Source of the DNA: Pedobacter endophyticus
Lineage (GTDB): Bacteria; Bacteroidota; Bacteroidia; Sphingobacteriales; Sphingobacteriaceae
Direction of reading: 5' to 3'
Assembly (NCBI RefSeq): GCF_015679185.1
Contig: NZ_CP064939.1
Location: 868,001 to 932,000, forward strand
DNA length: 64,000 nucleotides
This document shows, one piece after another, positions 44,745-51,881 of the stretch. Each line of letters opens with the position of its first letter. The stretch's first letter is position 1. Position numbers and translations under genes: made by a program. The notes beneath the pieces were generated by a model. The model was not told where the DNA came from. It saw only the letters and a program-made list of their open reading frames with translations, and did no database searches.

Positions 44745-44828
44745 AGCTGAAAGCGGAAAGCAGAAAGCGGAAAGCAGAAAGCGGAAAGCAGAGAGCGGAA
44801 AGCAGAAAGCAGAAAGCGTTAGGGCGGA
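44745..44828. repeat. Simple 'gcggaaagcagaaa' repeats after mnmE
   Basis: An imperfect 7-bp (gaaagcg/gaaagca) tandem tract begins 3 bp after the mnmE stop. It is the purine-rich counterpart of the other word tracts in this window. No coding content. Confidence 0.75.
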
Positions 44829-44910
44829 AAGCGTAGGGCCTCTCCCTATCAGCGGTTGTGAGCAGGGTCGATTTGTGCTGGGATGTGGTTTGAACTTTTG
44901 CGGATCGTTT

Positions 44911-44958
44911 AGTCATCGGATGAATACTGTACTACACGCCTATATTCATCGGATGACT
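44911..44958. repeat. REP-like hairpin, family A, single copy
   Basis: AGTCATCGGATGAATA pairs with TATTCATCGGATGACT with one central mismatch around a 16-nt loop. Same family as 9374-9605. Confidence 0.75.
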
Positions 44959-44986
44959 GGTTGCATAAAATAAACAGGGTATGCAA

Positions 44987-45285
44987 TAATTTAAATGCGG
45001 AAGCAATAATCCTAAATGCGGAAGCATTAATCCTAAGTGCGGAAGCGATAATTCTAAATGCGGAAGCGGTAATCCTAAGTGCGGAAGCGATAATTCTAAA
45101 TGCGGAAGCAATAATCCTAAATGCGGAAGCGATAATTCTAAATGCGGAAGCGATAATTCTAAATGCGGAAGCGATAATTCTAAATGCGGAAGCGGTAATC
45201 CTAAGTGCGGAAGCGATAATTCTAAATGCGGAAGCAATAATCCTAAATGCGGGAAGCGATAATTCTAAATGCGGAAGCGGTGGAT
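44987..45285. repeat. 21-bp minisatellite, about 14 units
   Basis: Units of the form 'aaatgcggaagcgataattct' or '...aagcaataatcct' are repeated head to tail with alternating variants at two positions. Both strands stay open as repetitive peptides (a seven-residue NAEAIIL-type repeat on the plus strand, LPHLELS on the minus) because the period is a multiple of three. Neither frame has a convincing start, and one extra G near 45250 breaks the plus frame. I regard it as non-coding tandem DNA. It ends about 58 bp before the stop of the next minus-strand gene. Confidence 0.9.
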
Positions 45286-45342
45286 CTAATTGATGAAATT
45301 TTTAAGAAGATCGCAAAATAGGGATGATTAAATCGTCTACGG

Positions 45343-46086
45343 TTATGCCGAAGTCTTAAATGCGATGTTCGAAATTGATAAATATTGTGGGTGTTGGGCG
45401 CCAAAGATCGATTTGACGTAGTTTTTTACGTCTGATGCCAGAGCCACAATTCCGCTTTCGGCGTGGTACAATATTTCATCTCGCTTAAGCCTCCCCTGGC
45501 TCATTGCAGCGGTTTGAGTTACTACGTCCAAATTTTTCTGAAGCAAATCATTGTACAAGCTGGTGAGCGATGCAATTTGCAGCTCAGCCTCGTTCGGGGC
45601 ATACTCGGGTATACTTTGGAGCAGCTTAATTTGCTTGTCTAAAAAGTTTAGCTGGTTATCGTACCCCTGCTGCGATGCTGAAATGTTGTTTACCGTGGTT
45701 CCATCGTTGGATAGGGCTTCTTTTTCTGCTTCGGTGGGGATGGCACTAGCTCGTTTTCCCTGTAATTTACGGTTGTTGCCAGCGGCCGCCTCTATGGTGG
45801 CTTGGGAAACATTGGTGGCTTTGAGGGCATTAAGCAATCGTGTACTTAACTTTTTTAATGGCGCAAAACTGGTTGTTCGGGCTGCAATTGCATTGGCATA
45901 AAGTGCCTGCAAATTGTTGAGTTCTTCCATTACGGCTTGGGCTTTCTGGCTTTTCTCTAATAAGATGGCCAATGTAATGCTTTCATTACTGGGGTTGTAA
46001 CTGTTACCAAAGCCCGTAATAAAAGTAAGGAGTGTTTTAAAATTGGCCACATTTTTGGCATGGCCGGTTTCGCTTGTTGATGACAT
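45343..46086 (-). CDS. Hypothetical helical protein
   Basis: I do not recognise the family. The 247-aa protein is soluble, without signal or membrane segment. Most of it looks alpha-helical: KTLLTFITGFGNSYNPSNESI, then a heptad-like LLEKSQKAQAVMEELNNLQALYANAIAARTTSFAPLKKLSTRLLNAL, and DNQLNFLDKQIKLLQSIPEYAPNEAELQIASLTSLYNDLLQ. The middle has a polar linker (NRKLQGKRASAIPTEAEKEA). Short invariant-looking ends (YHAESGIVALASDVKNYVKSIFGAQHPQYLSISNIAF) suggest a compact conserved fold. Base composition is closer to the core genome than the AT-rich genes to its right. It adjoins the 21-bp minisatellite. Confidence 0.75.
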   Translation of the reverse strand: MSSTSETGHAKNVANFKTLLTFITGFGNSYNPSNESITLAILLEKSQKAQAVMEELNNLQALYANAIAARTTSFAPLKKLSTRLLNALKATNVSQATIEAAAGNNRKLQGKRASAIPTEAEKEALSNDGTTVNNISASQQGYDNQLNFLDKQIKLLQSIPEYAPNEAELQIASLTSLYNDLLQKNLDVVTQTAAMSQGRLKRDEILYHAESGIVALASDVKNYVKSIFGAQHPQYLSISNIAFKTSA

Positions 46087-46272
46087 AACGTTAATTTAAA
46101 TGAGTTTATAATTGAGTAAATTGAGGTATAAGATAGGGAATGTTCTACAACTTTTAGGAGTAATAGCGAAATATTTTTAGCATATTTGTCTATAAGTAAC
46201 GTTATCGTTAAGTAAAGTATCCTCATTTGCCAATAATATTCAGTCCAGTTTAAATCAATAAAAATTTTCGCA

Positions 46273-46968
46273 ATGGTCAAAGTTCTATTTAAAGTACTTT
46301 CTCTTCTTTATTCTGCAATAGGAACAGACATTAATAGTGATATGGCGGCAAGTTTAAAACTTAAAGCGGAAAACAATTTCGCGCTGTGGTGTGACAAATG
46401 CAGTGAGAATCCAGAAATGCTCATCAAAGCATTCAAATCTTGTTTAATAATTTTATTAATTTTTGAAGTATTTATTTATAGCTTTTTAATTAGATACATC
46501 AACGATTATACACAAGACTTTTTTAAAGCCGAATTTCTCACTATTCTAACATTAACCATCTGCTTGAGAACACAAAATGATTTTTTTGTGGGTACCAAAA
46601 AATTCTTCAATAAAATATTTAAAAACCGGTCTATAATTTTGGCTTTAATGGCCATATATACGGCAGGTTGCCACTTGAAAAATGGAATAAACATACATAC
46701 CCAATTCGAAGAGGAAATCATGGCCAAGTATATTCTGAATGCTTGGATTTGCACTATCGCGATTATTGTAATCCTGTATGCGGTTTGTCATCTGTTACCT
46801 TTCCTTGTGTCAAAAGCTATTGAATCCATAGCTAGTAAAATTATAATTAGATCGAATAGTTTCCCTGATAAAACACCTATTAAACATTTACTACGATATG
46901 GAACCTATCTATTTTTAATTTCGTCTATGATATACTGTTTAATAGTGTATATGCTAAATACTTTGTAA
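46273..46968 (+). CDS. Hypothetical multi-pass membrane protein
   Basis: No family is recognised. It is 231 aa with about five hydrophobic segments: residues about 53-76 (SCLIILLIFEVFIYSFLI), 88-100, 121-136 (IILALMAIYTAGCH), 156-180 (AWICTIAIIVILYAVCHLLPFLV) and 209-229. The N-terminal 50 residues are soluble and include CDKCSENPE. Codon use is markedly AT-rich, like the genes to its right and unlike mnmE. It lies at the left end of the AT-rich island and could be an accessory membrane component or an unrelated cargo gene. ATG start, no clear ribosome-binding site. Confidence 0.7.
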   Translation: MVKVLFKVLSLLYSAIGTDINSDMAASLKLKAENNFALWCDKCSENPEMLIKAFKSCLIILLIFEVFIYSFLIRYINDYTQDFFKAEFLTILTLTICLRTQNDFFVGTKKFFNKIFKNRSIILALMAIYTAGCHLKNGINIHTQFEEEIMAKYILNAWICTIAIIVILYAVCHLLPFLVSKAIESIASKIIIRSNSFPDKTPIKHLLRYGTYLFLISSMIYCLIVYMLNTL

Positions 46969-47231
46969 TTTTGGCGCTCTAGTTGAACTTGCCATAATGA
47001 CATTGCTTTCGCAAGCTTCTCGTGCATAGTTTAAATTTTTTATAGCGATCTTTAAAAAATCGATTTAAACGAATAATGTTCAATTTTAACCTGCATGGCA
47101 ATATATGTAAGGAAAAATTACTTTCTTCATCCTGAAGTGAAGTGTTTAAATAGACAAAATATAACTAAATCTTTATGGCCTGAGATTTTCTAAATCAATA
47201 GTATATCCCTAAATTGGCCGTGATTAGCCTT

Positions 47232-47555
47232 ATGACCGAAGAAATAACAGCAGCATTATTGAAGTTTAGAGATGAGCGTGATTGGGAACAGTTTCACAAT
47301 CCTAAAGATTTAGCAATTGCCTTAAATATTGAAGCAGCAGAATTGCTCGAGTTGTTTTTATGGAAAGATCCTGAGCATGCAAACCTTGACAAGATTAAAG
47401 AAGAGCTTGCTGACGTTTTTTCTTATGCACTGTTGTTGGCTAACAAATACAATCTAGATGTGAACCAAATCATTCTTGATAAGATCAAACTTAATAACCA
47501 CAAGTATCCTATTGACAAGGCAAAAGGCACTGCAAAAAAATATAACGAGCTATAA
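47232..47555 (+). CDS. MazG-like nucleotide pyrophosphohydrolase
   Basis: All-alpha NTP pyrophosphohydrolase of about 107 aa, which would hydrolyse a (d)NTP to monophosphate and pyrophosphate. The family pattern is complete: FRDERDWEQFHNPKDLAIALNIEAAELLELFLW, then KIKEELADVFSYALLLANKYNLD, with the metal-binding acidic ExxE(L)LE and EExxD motifs. The C-terminus is LNNHKYPIDKAKGTAKKYNEL. The ATG seven codons into the open frame is chosen over an upstream TTG. Its stop codon abuts the ATG of the helicase fusion with no intervening base, so the two are surely co-translated. This pairing, not typical of a housekeeping MazG, suggests a defence or DNA-damage role (inference). Confidence 0.88.
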   Translation: MTEEITAALLKFRDERDWEQFHNPKDLAIALNIEAAELLELFLWKDPEHANLDKIKEELADVFSYALLLANKYNLDVNQIILDKIKLNNHKYPIDKAKGTAKKYNEL

Positions 47556-49736
47556 ATGAATAACCGTTATTTAATTAGTCAATCCGATTTTTCCGAAAAT
47601 AGCATAACAGATTTAAGCTTAAAACATAGCAACTATACCACTTGGCCATTAGTTTATTTTTTAAGTGAAGATAAAAAACACGAAGCCTATGTGGGCGAAA
47701 CTACAGATTTAGTCACCCGCATGCGAGCGCACCTAAAAAGCGACAAGAAAAGCGATTTAAAATCAATCCATTTAATTTTAAGTGATCTCTTTAATAAATC
47801 TGCAACGCTTGACATAGAGGCCAACTTGATTAAATATTTGGCTGCCGACGGGAAATATCAGTTAAAAAATGGTAATCTAGGCATTGCTAATCATCAGTTT
47901 TACCAACAAAAAGAGGTTTATTGGGATTTATTTAAAGATATATGGTCTGAACTCAGGACTCTTGGGATTACTCGACATTCATTAGATCATCTCGATAATT
48001 CGGATCTTTTTAAGTACTCTCCATACAAAAGCTTATCAATTGAACAGGTTGAAGGTTTAAAAACAATACTTAAGTGCTTATTGGATGACAACGCAAAAGT
48101 GAGCTTAATTGAAGGCGGAGCAGGTACAGGAAAAAGTATCTTGGCAATTTTTTTATTTAAGCTATTGAATTCGGAGCTAGAAGATTTTGATTTAAGCGAT
48201 TTTGATGAAACTGACTTAGAACTTTTTGACTTATTTAAACGAGTTAAAGCGAAGTATCTTCATTTGGAAATGGCTTTAGTTATACCCATGTCTTCGTTTA
48301 GAAAAACGATATCAAAAGTTTTTAAAGGGATTAAGGGATTAAAGTCCAATATGGTAATCGGTCCTGCTGAGGTGGTAAGAAAAAAGTATGATCTTTTGAT
48401 TGTTGACGAGTCTCACCGTTTAAGACAGCGGGTAAATTTAGGTTCTTACTTTTATGCGTTTGACCAAAATTGTAAAAGATTAGGGCTTGATAAAATGAGT
48501 AGTAGCGAACTAGATTGGGTTTTAAGTCAATCCAATAAGTCTATCCTATTTTATGATGAGCAGCAAAGTATAAAACCATCGGATGTCGATTCAGAGCAAT
48601 TTAAGAGATTAAAACAATCGACATCTACTCGTTATGAAACATTAAAAACACAACTTCGAATTAAAGGTGGTCCGAAGTACATAAATTTCATTCATAATTT
48701 ATTCCATAAGGAAAACAAAATTTCGAAACCTTACCTCGGCGGCTTAAGTTACGAGGCTTTTCTATATGAATCATTGGATGAGATGGTTAGCGACATTAAA
48801 TTGAAAAATCAACAATTTGGTCTGGCTAGGTTAGTCGCAGGATTTGCCTGGAAATGGATTTCACGCAAGGATAAAAGTAAATTTGATATCGTTATTAATG
48901 AAACCCGGTTGCAGTGGAACTCGGTAACTATTGACTGGATGCATACACCGAATGCCGTTAATGAGGTGGGTTGCATCCATACCATACAAGGTTATGACCT
49001 TAATTATGCAGGTATAATTATAGGACCAGAAATCGGATATGATCCCATAAAAGGTGAGATTATTATAAATGAAAAGTTCTATCAAGATAAAAACGGTAAA
49101 AATTCGATCAAGGATTACGAAGTTTTAAAAAACTACATCATTAATATTTATCAGACAGTTCTATTACGGGGAATTAGAGGAACGTTTATTTATGTATGCG
49201 ATTTAGAATTGAGAAATCATTTCAAAAACTACTGGACTTTGAAACGTTTTGAAAGAGATGTTCAAGAACTCGTAACCTATAACTACAAACTTAATGAACA
49301 ATGTATTCCATTTTATGATTTGAGCATTGCTGCAGGCTCTTTCTCTGAATACCAGCAGGTTGAGAATGTTAAATACATTGAGCTGCCTGATAACTTGAAA
49401 GCAAATACTGATTATTTCGCTTGCAAAATAGTAGGCGAATCGATGAATAAGGTTATACCCAACGGAGCTATAGCATTATTTAAAAAGTATACAGGTGGTT
49501 CTCGTAATGGCTTGATCTGCTTAGTAGAGTCTACAAATATATATGATAAAGATCTGGGTGGTCAATACACAATAAAGGAATACCGGAGTCGGAAAACAAT
49601 CACTGAAGATAGCTGGCAGCATGAGGAAATTTCTCTACATCCACTATCTACAGACATGAATTTTGAGACAATCGTTTTAAGAGACGAAGAGACTATCGAT
49701 TTTAAGGTAATTGGTGAATTCGTGAGGGTTTTGTAG
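47556..49736 (+). CDS. GIY-YIG nuclease / DUF2075-type helicase / S24-like peptidase fusion
   Basis: A 726-aa three-part protein. Residues about 30-110 resemble a GIY-YIG nuclease (WPLVYFLSE...AYVGETTDLVTRMRAHL, with a later Glu in DIEANLIKYL). The centre is an SF1-like DUF2075 ATPase: Walker A EGGAGTGKS (K193), Walker B LLIVDESH (D284, E285), TQLRIKGGPKYINFI, and a later motif with GCIHTIQGYDLNYAGIIIGPE. The C-terminus (about 600-726) reads like a LexA/UmuD S24 peptidase: ACKIVGESMNKVIPNGAIALF with Ser629, and YTIKEYRSRK with Lys674. It follows the MazG-like gene without a gap. The combination suggests damage- or invasion-triggered self-cleavage controlling a nuclease-helicase; that is inference. 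AT-rich, likely acquired horizontally. Confidence 0.87.
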   Translation: MNNRYLISQSDFSENSITDLSLKHSNYTTWPLVYFLSEDKKHEAYVGETTDLVTRMRAHLKSDKKSDLKSIHLILSDLFNKSATLDIEANLIKYLAADGKYQLKNGNLGIANHQFYQQKEVYWDLFKDIWSELRTLGITRHSLDHLDNSDLFKYSPYKSLSIEQVEGLKTILKCLLDDNAKVSLIEGGAGTGKSILAIFLFKLLNSELEDFDLSDFDETDLELFDLFKRVKAKYLHLEMALVIPMSSFRKTISKVFKGIKGLKSNMVIGPAEVVRKKYDLLIVDESHRLRQRVNLGSYFYAFDQNCKRLGLDKMSSSELDWVLSQSNKSILFYDEQQSIKPSDVDSEQFKRLKQSTSTRYETLKTQLRIKGGPKYINFIHNLFHKENKISKPYLGGLSYEAFLYESLDEMVSDIKLKNQQFGLARLVAGFAWKWISRKDKSKFDIVINETRLQWNSVTIDWMHTPNAVNEVGCIHTIQGYDLNYAGIIIGPEIGYDPIKGEIIINEKFYQDKNGKNSIKDYEVLKNYIINIYQTVLLRGIRGTFIYVCDLELRNHFKNYWTLKRFERDVQELVTYNYKLNEQCIPFYDLSIAAGSFSEYQQVENVKYIELPDNLKANTDYFACKIVGESMNKVIPNGAIALFKKYTGGSRNGLICLVESTNIYDKDLGGQYTIKEYRSRKTITEDSWQHEEISLHPLSTDMNFETIVLRDEETIDFKVIGEFVRVL

Positions 49737-49773
49737 ACGAGTCCAGATGTCCTTTTAAAGCTAGGAGGCGCAT

Positions 49774-49808
49774 TTTGACTTGAGCATATGTTCTTTACAT
49801 TACTTTTG
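49774..49808 (+). promoter_or_regulatory. Putative promoter before the ImmA/IrrE stub and PIN module
   Basis: TACTTTTG at 49801-49808 matches TAnnTTTG. A TTG at 49780-49782 lies 18 nt upstream of it and a TTTTG at 49773-49777 lies 23 nt upstream. Transcripts would start about 25 nt before the stub ATG at 49837 and continue into the GHKL-ATPase gene. Confidence 0.45.
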
Positions 49809-49836
49809 TAACCAATCAAATTCTTATTTTCGTAAA

Positions 49837-49920
49837 ATGGGTACAGAAATCGATATCAATCCAACCATGCTTACCTGGGCAATTGCCCGGGCTGGTTATG
49901 CATTGGCCGATTTTTTATAG
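49837..49920 (+). pseudogene. N-terminal stub of an ImmA/IrrE (DUF955)-type protein
   Basis: A 27-codon frame, ATG to TAG, reads MGTEIDINPTMLTWAIARAG followed by YALADFL. This is the familiar beginning of ImmA/IrrE-family metallopeptidases that start with an HTH-like segment, 'INPxMLxWARERAG..'. The gene breaks off there and the GHKL-ATPase/STAS gene begins 18 bp later. The intact promoter and start codon upstream suggest that an antitoxin- or regulator-like gene was interrupted and its remainder replaced. The alternative, a real leader peptide, is less likely. Confidence 0.6.
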
Positions 49921-49937
49921 TGTATAAAAAATAAAAT

Positions 49938-50813
49938 TTGAATAACGAGGTTACAATTTATTTAGGGCAAGATAGAATTTATACTGACGCTACAGGTATT
50001 CGCCAAATACTTCGCTTTTACTATGAATGTAAAGTATATCAAAATTATACCATCAATATCAATTTAGATAATATAGAATGGATAGATGGTAACTTATGTG
50101 CATTTTTAGGCGCATTGATGTATAGATTAAGTATTGAAAATAAATTAGCATTTTTGATGGATTCAAAACAAGTTTCCGCTAAATGCAACATACTTTTTGC
50201 TAATGATTTTCTTCCCATTACACAAAACGAAAACCATTATAAAATAAAATCATGTTTGCCGTTTAGAGGGTTTTTGCCTAAACAAAAGGATGAGTTTTAC
50301 AATTATTTAGAAAACGATCTTTTTGCGCATAATGCTATGCCAAAGCTCTTGCCAGAAGTTCAAGAACAGTTAATAGATTATCTGGGAGAAGTTTACGGCA
50401 ATATCGATAAACACGCAGAAACGGAACTTCCATTTTTTGTGTGTGGGCAATACTACCCATCAAAAAATGCTTTACACTTCACAATAAGCGATTTGGGTGT
50501 AGGTTTTTTTAAGAAAATTAATGCGCAAAAACCTATAAATGTAAAATCATGCGGTGATGCCATATTATGGGCCATTGCAGGCAATAGCACTAAACAAGAT
50601 GCGCCTGGGGGCAGTGGCTTAAGAAACTTAAATGCATATTTACGGGATAACAATGGAGCAATGCAAATTTACACAGGTGATGCAGGCTGGTGCAGTAAAA
50701 CAGTTAATAGTGTACTCTATCCTGATGGCATTAGTTTATTACGGAATAATTATTTAGGAGCTACAATAAATTTGGAATTTAATACAAAAAATCTTAATTT
50801 CAGAAATGTTTAA
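49938..50813 (+). CDS. STAS-like / GHKL ATPase (anti-sigma-type) protein
   Basis: A 291-aa cytoplasmic protein with two parts. Residues about 1-105 have the alternating strand-helix pattern of a STAS domain (YTININLDNIEWIDGNLCAFLGALMYRL). Residues about 135-280 form a GHKL/HATPase fold. Its N-box is LIDYLGEVYGNIDKHAE, its G1-type box is FTISDLGVGFF, and its lid/G2 is GGSGLRNLNAYL. It looks like an SpoIIAB/RsbT-style kinase fused to its own STAS regulator. No sensor or His phospho-acceptor is seen. It starts at TTG; there is no earlier in-frame ATG that fits. It heads a three-gene set with the DUF4325 and PIN genes. Strongly AT-rich. Confidence 0.82.
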   Translation: MNNEVTIYLGQDRIYTDATGIRQILRFYYECKVYQNYTININLDNIEWIDGNLCAFLGALMYRLSIENKLAFLMDSKQVSAKCNILFANDFLPITQNENHYKIKSCLPFRGFLPKQKDEFYNYLENDLFAHNAMPKLLPEVQEQLIDYLGEVYGNIDKHAETELPFFVCGQYYPSKNALHFTISDLGVGFFKKINAQKPINVKSCGDAILWAIAGNSTKQDAPGGSGLRNLNAYLRDNNGAMQIYTGDAGWCSKTVNSVLYPDGISLLRNNYLGATINLEFNTKNLNFRNV

Positions 50814-50831
50814 GGTATTATCAAATATTTA

Positions 50832-50839
50832 TACCTTTG
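50832..50839 (+). promoter_or_regulatory. Possible -7 element before the DUF4325 gene
   Basis: TACCTTTG matches TAnnTTTG in the 67-bp gap after the GHKL-ATPase stop. The -33 side has no clear TTG. It could give the DUF4325 and PIN genes an internal promoter. Confidence 0.35.
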
Positions 50840-50900
50840 CAACCTCTTAAAACAAACCGATTTAACAATCGTTATACTATTGAAAAATAACCAATTAGAA

Positions 50901-51236
50901 ATGAAAATCAGTGTATATAATATATTGAATAGCGGAAATGCTTCGTTGCATACCGATGGTATTCAGGTTTTCAATGCAATTAAAAAATCTTTCGACAATA
51001 ATAGAAGTGAGCAGATTGAAGTTGATTTTACAAATATTAAACGTTGTTCGACTCTTTTTTTAAACGCTTCATTCGGAAAATTATTAGCCGAATATGGTGA
51101 AGAAACTGTTAAAAAATGTATTCACCCATCAAGTTATACAGAAATATTAAATTTCATGTACAAATATCAGGATATGTGGGATAATTTTATCAATAAAGAT
51201 AATTATCAAGCATACAGAGAAGAAGCGTTCGCTTAA
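50901..51236 (+). CDS. DUF4325 STAS-like protein
   Basis: A small (about 111 aa) single-domain protein. It begins MKISVYNILNSGNASLHTDGIQVFNAI and contains the diagnostic DUF4325 block IEVDFTNIKRCSTLFLNASFGKLL, a STAS-like anti-anti-sigma fold in which a Ser/Thr could be phosphorylated by the preceding GHKL ATPase. The frame also has a TTG seven codons upstream. I prefer the ATG because DUF4325 proteins commonly open this way, but the TTG cannot be excluded. It lies between the ATPase and the PIN nuclease gene (11 bp gap to the latter), which fits a partner-switching control of the nuclease (inference). Confidence 0.82.
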   Translation: MKISVYNILNSGNASLHTDGIQVFNAIKKSFDNNRSEQIEVDFTNIKRCSTLFLNASFGKLLAEYGEETVKKCIHPSSYTEILNFMYKYQDMWDNFINKDNYQAYREEAFA

Positions 51237-51247
51237 CATCATCGATT

Positions 51248-51832
51248 TTGAACATCATCAATTTATATACAGATAGCAGTCCAAAAGACTGCTATTATAT
51301 TTTAGACAGTAATGTTTGGCTCCCAATTTTGGGATTAGACGATGCACCAACAAGTATGCATTATCATGATTTTTTTGACAAATTAGTCAAAAAAGAAACC
51401 TGCCAAATATTGATGAGCGCAATTCAACTTAGTGAAATTTTAAACAGGTTATTACGTTTTGATGCAAGAAAAGTTTTTGACAGGCGATATAAGGGTAAGA
51501 CTGGAAGTGTGCCAAATTTTACCTTTTTTTATAAGGAAGAATACAGGTGTAGCAACGATTTTAAGTTAAAATATGATGCTATCATTGATGATATTTCTGC
51601 ATATTCGTCAGCATTTAAAATGGTAGAACCCAGACAATTCGAGTTTGAAGCATTAACAAGCTTTAAGGCAAATAAGATGGACTTTAACGATCATTATTTC
51701 TGTCTTTTAGCACAAGAGAACGACGCAACAATTGTAACCGATGATGCAGACTTTTTTGGATTAGAGGTTAATGTCGCAACATTTAATTTAAAGCTGTACA
51801 AAGCATTTAAAAATAGCATGCAGGCCAAGTAA
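51248..51832 (+). CDS. PIN-domain nuclease
   Basis: A 194-aa protein with all PIN acidic positions. Asp20 is in YYILDSNVWL, Glu63 in QLSEILNRLL, Asp145/Asp148 in MDFNDHYFCLLA, and Asp165/Asp168 in IVTDDADF. It is longer than VapC toxins (about 130 aa), with an inserted positively charged region (DARKVFDRRYKGKTG) between the second and third acidic sites. Expected activity is Mg-dependent RNA cleavage. No VapB-type antitoxin is next to it; instead STAS and GHKL proteins precede it. TTG start (no ATG ahead of the first catalytic Asp). It is the last gene of the AT-rich island. Confidence 0.87.
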   Translation: MNIINLYTDSSPKDCYYILDSNVWLPILGLDDAPTSMHYHDFFDKLVKKETCQILMSAIQLSEILNRLLRFDARKVFDRRYKGKTGSVPNFTFFYKEEYRCSNDFKLKYDAIIDDISAYSSAFKMVEPRQFEFEALTSFKANKMDFNDHYFCLLAQENDATIVTDDADFFGLEVNVATFNLKLYKAFKNSMQAK

Positions 51833-51881
51833 GTCCACTGCCCTTTTTGTCCCTCAAGTATACCGCTACTACACGGTTCAA

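Noticed and set aside
44932..45293. Two overlapping open frames (about 100-110 codons) with heptapeptide repeats
   Set aside because: They are products of the 21-bp tandem repeat, open on both strands, with non-ATG or implausible starts and a frame-breaking extra G.
45343..46086. Antitoxin or immunity role for the helical protein beside the island
   Set aside because: It is on the opposite strand, has core-like composition and no motif supporting such a role.
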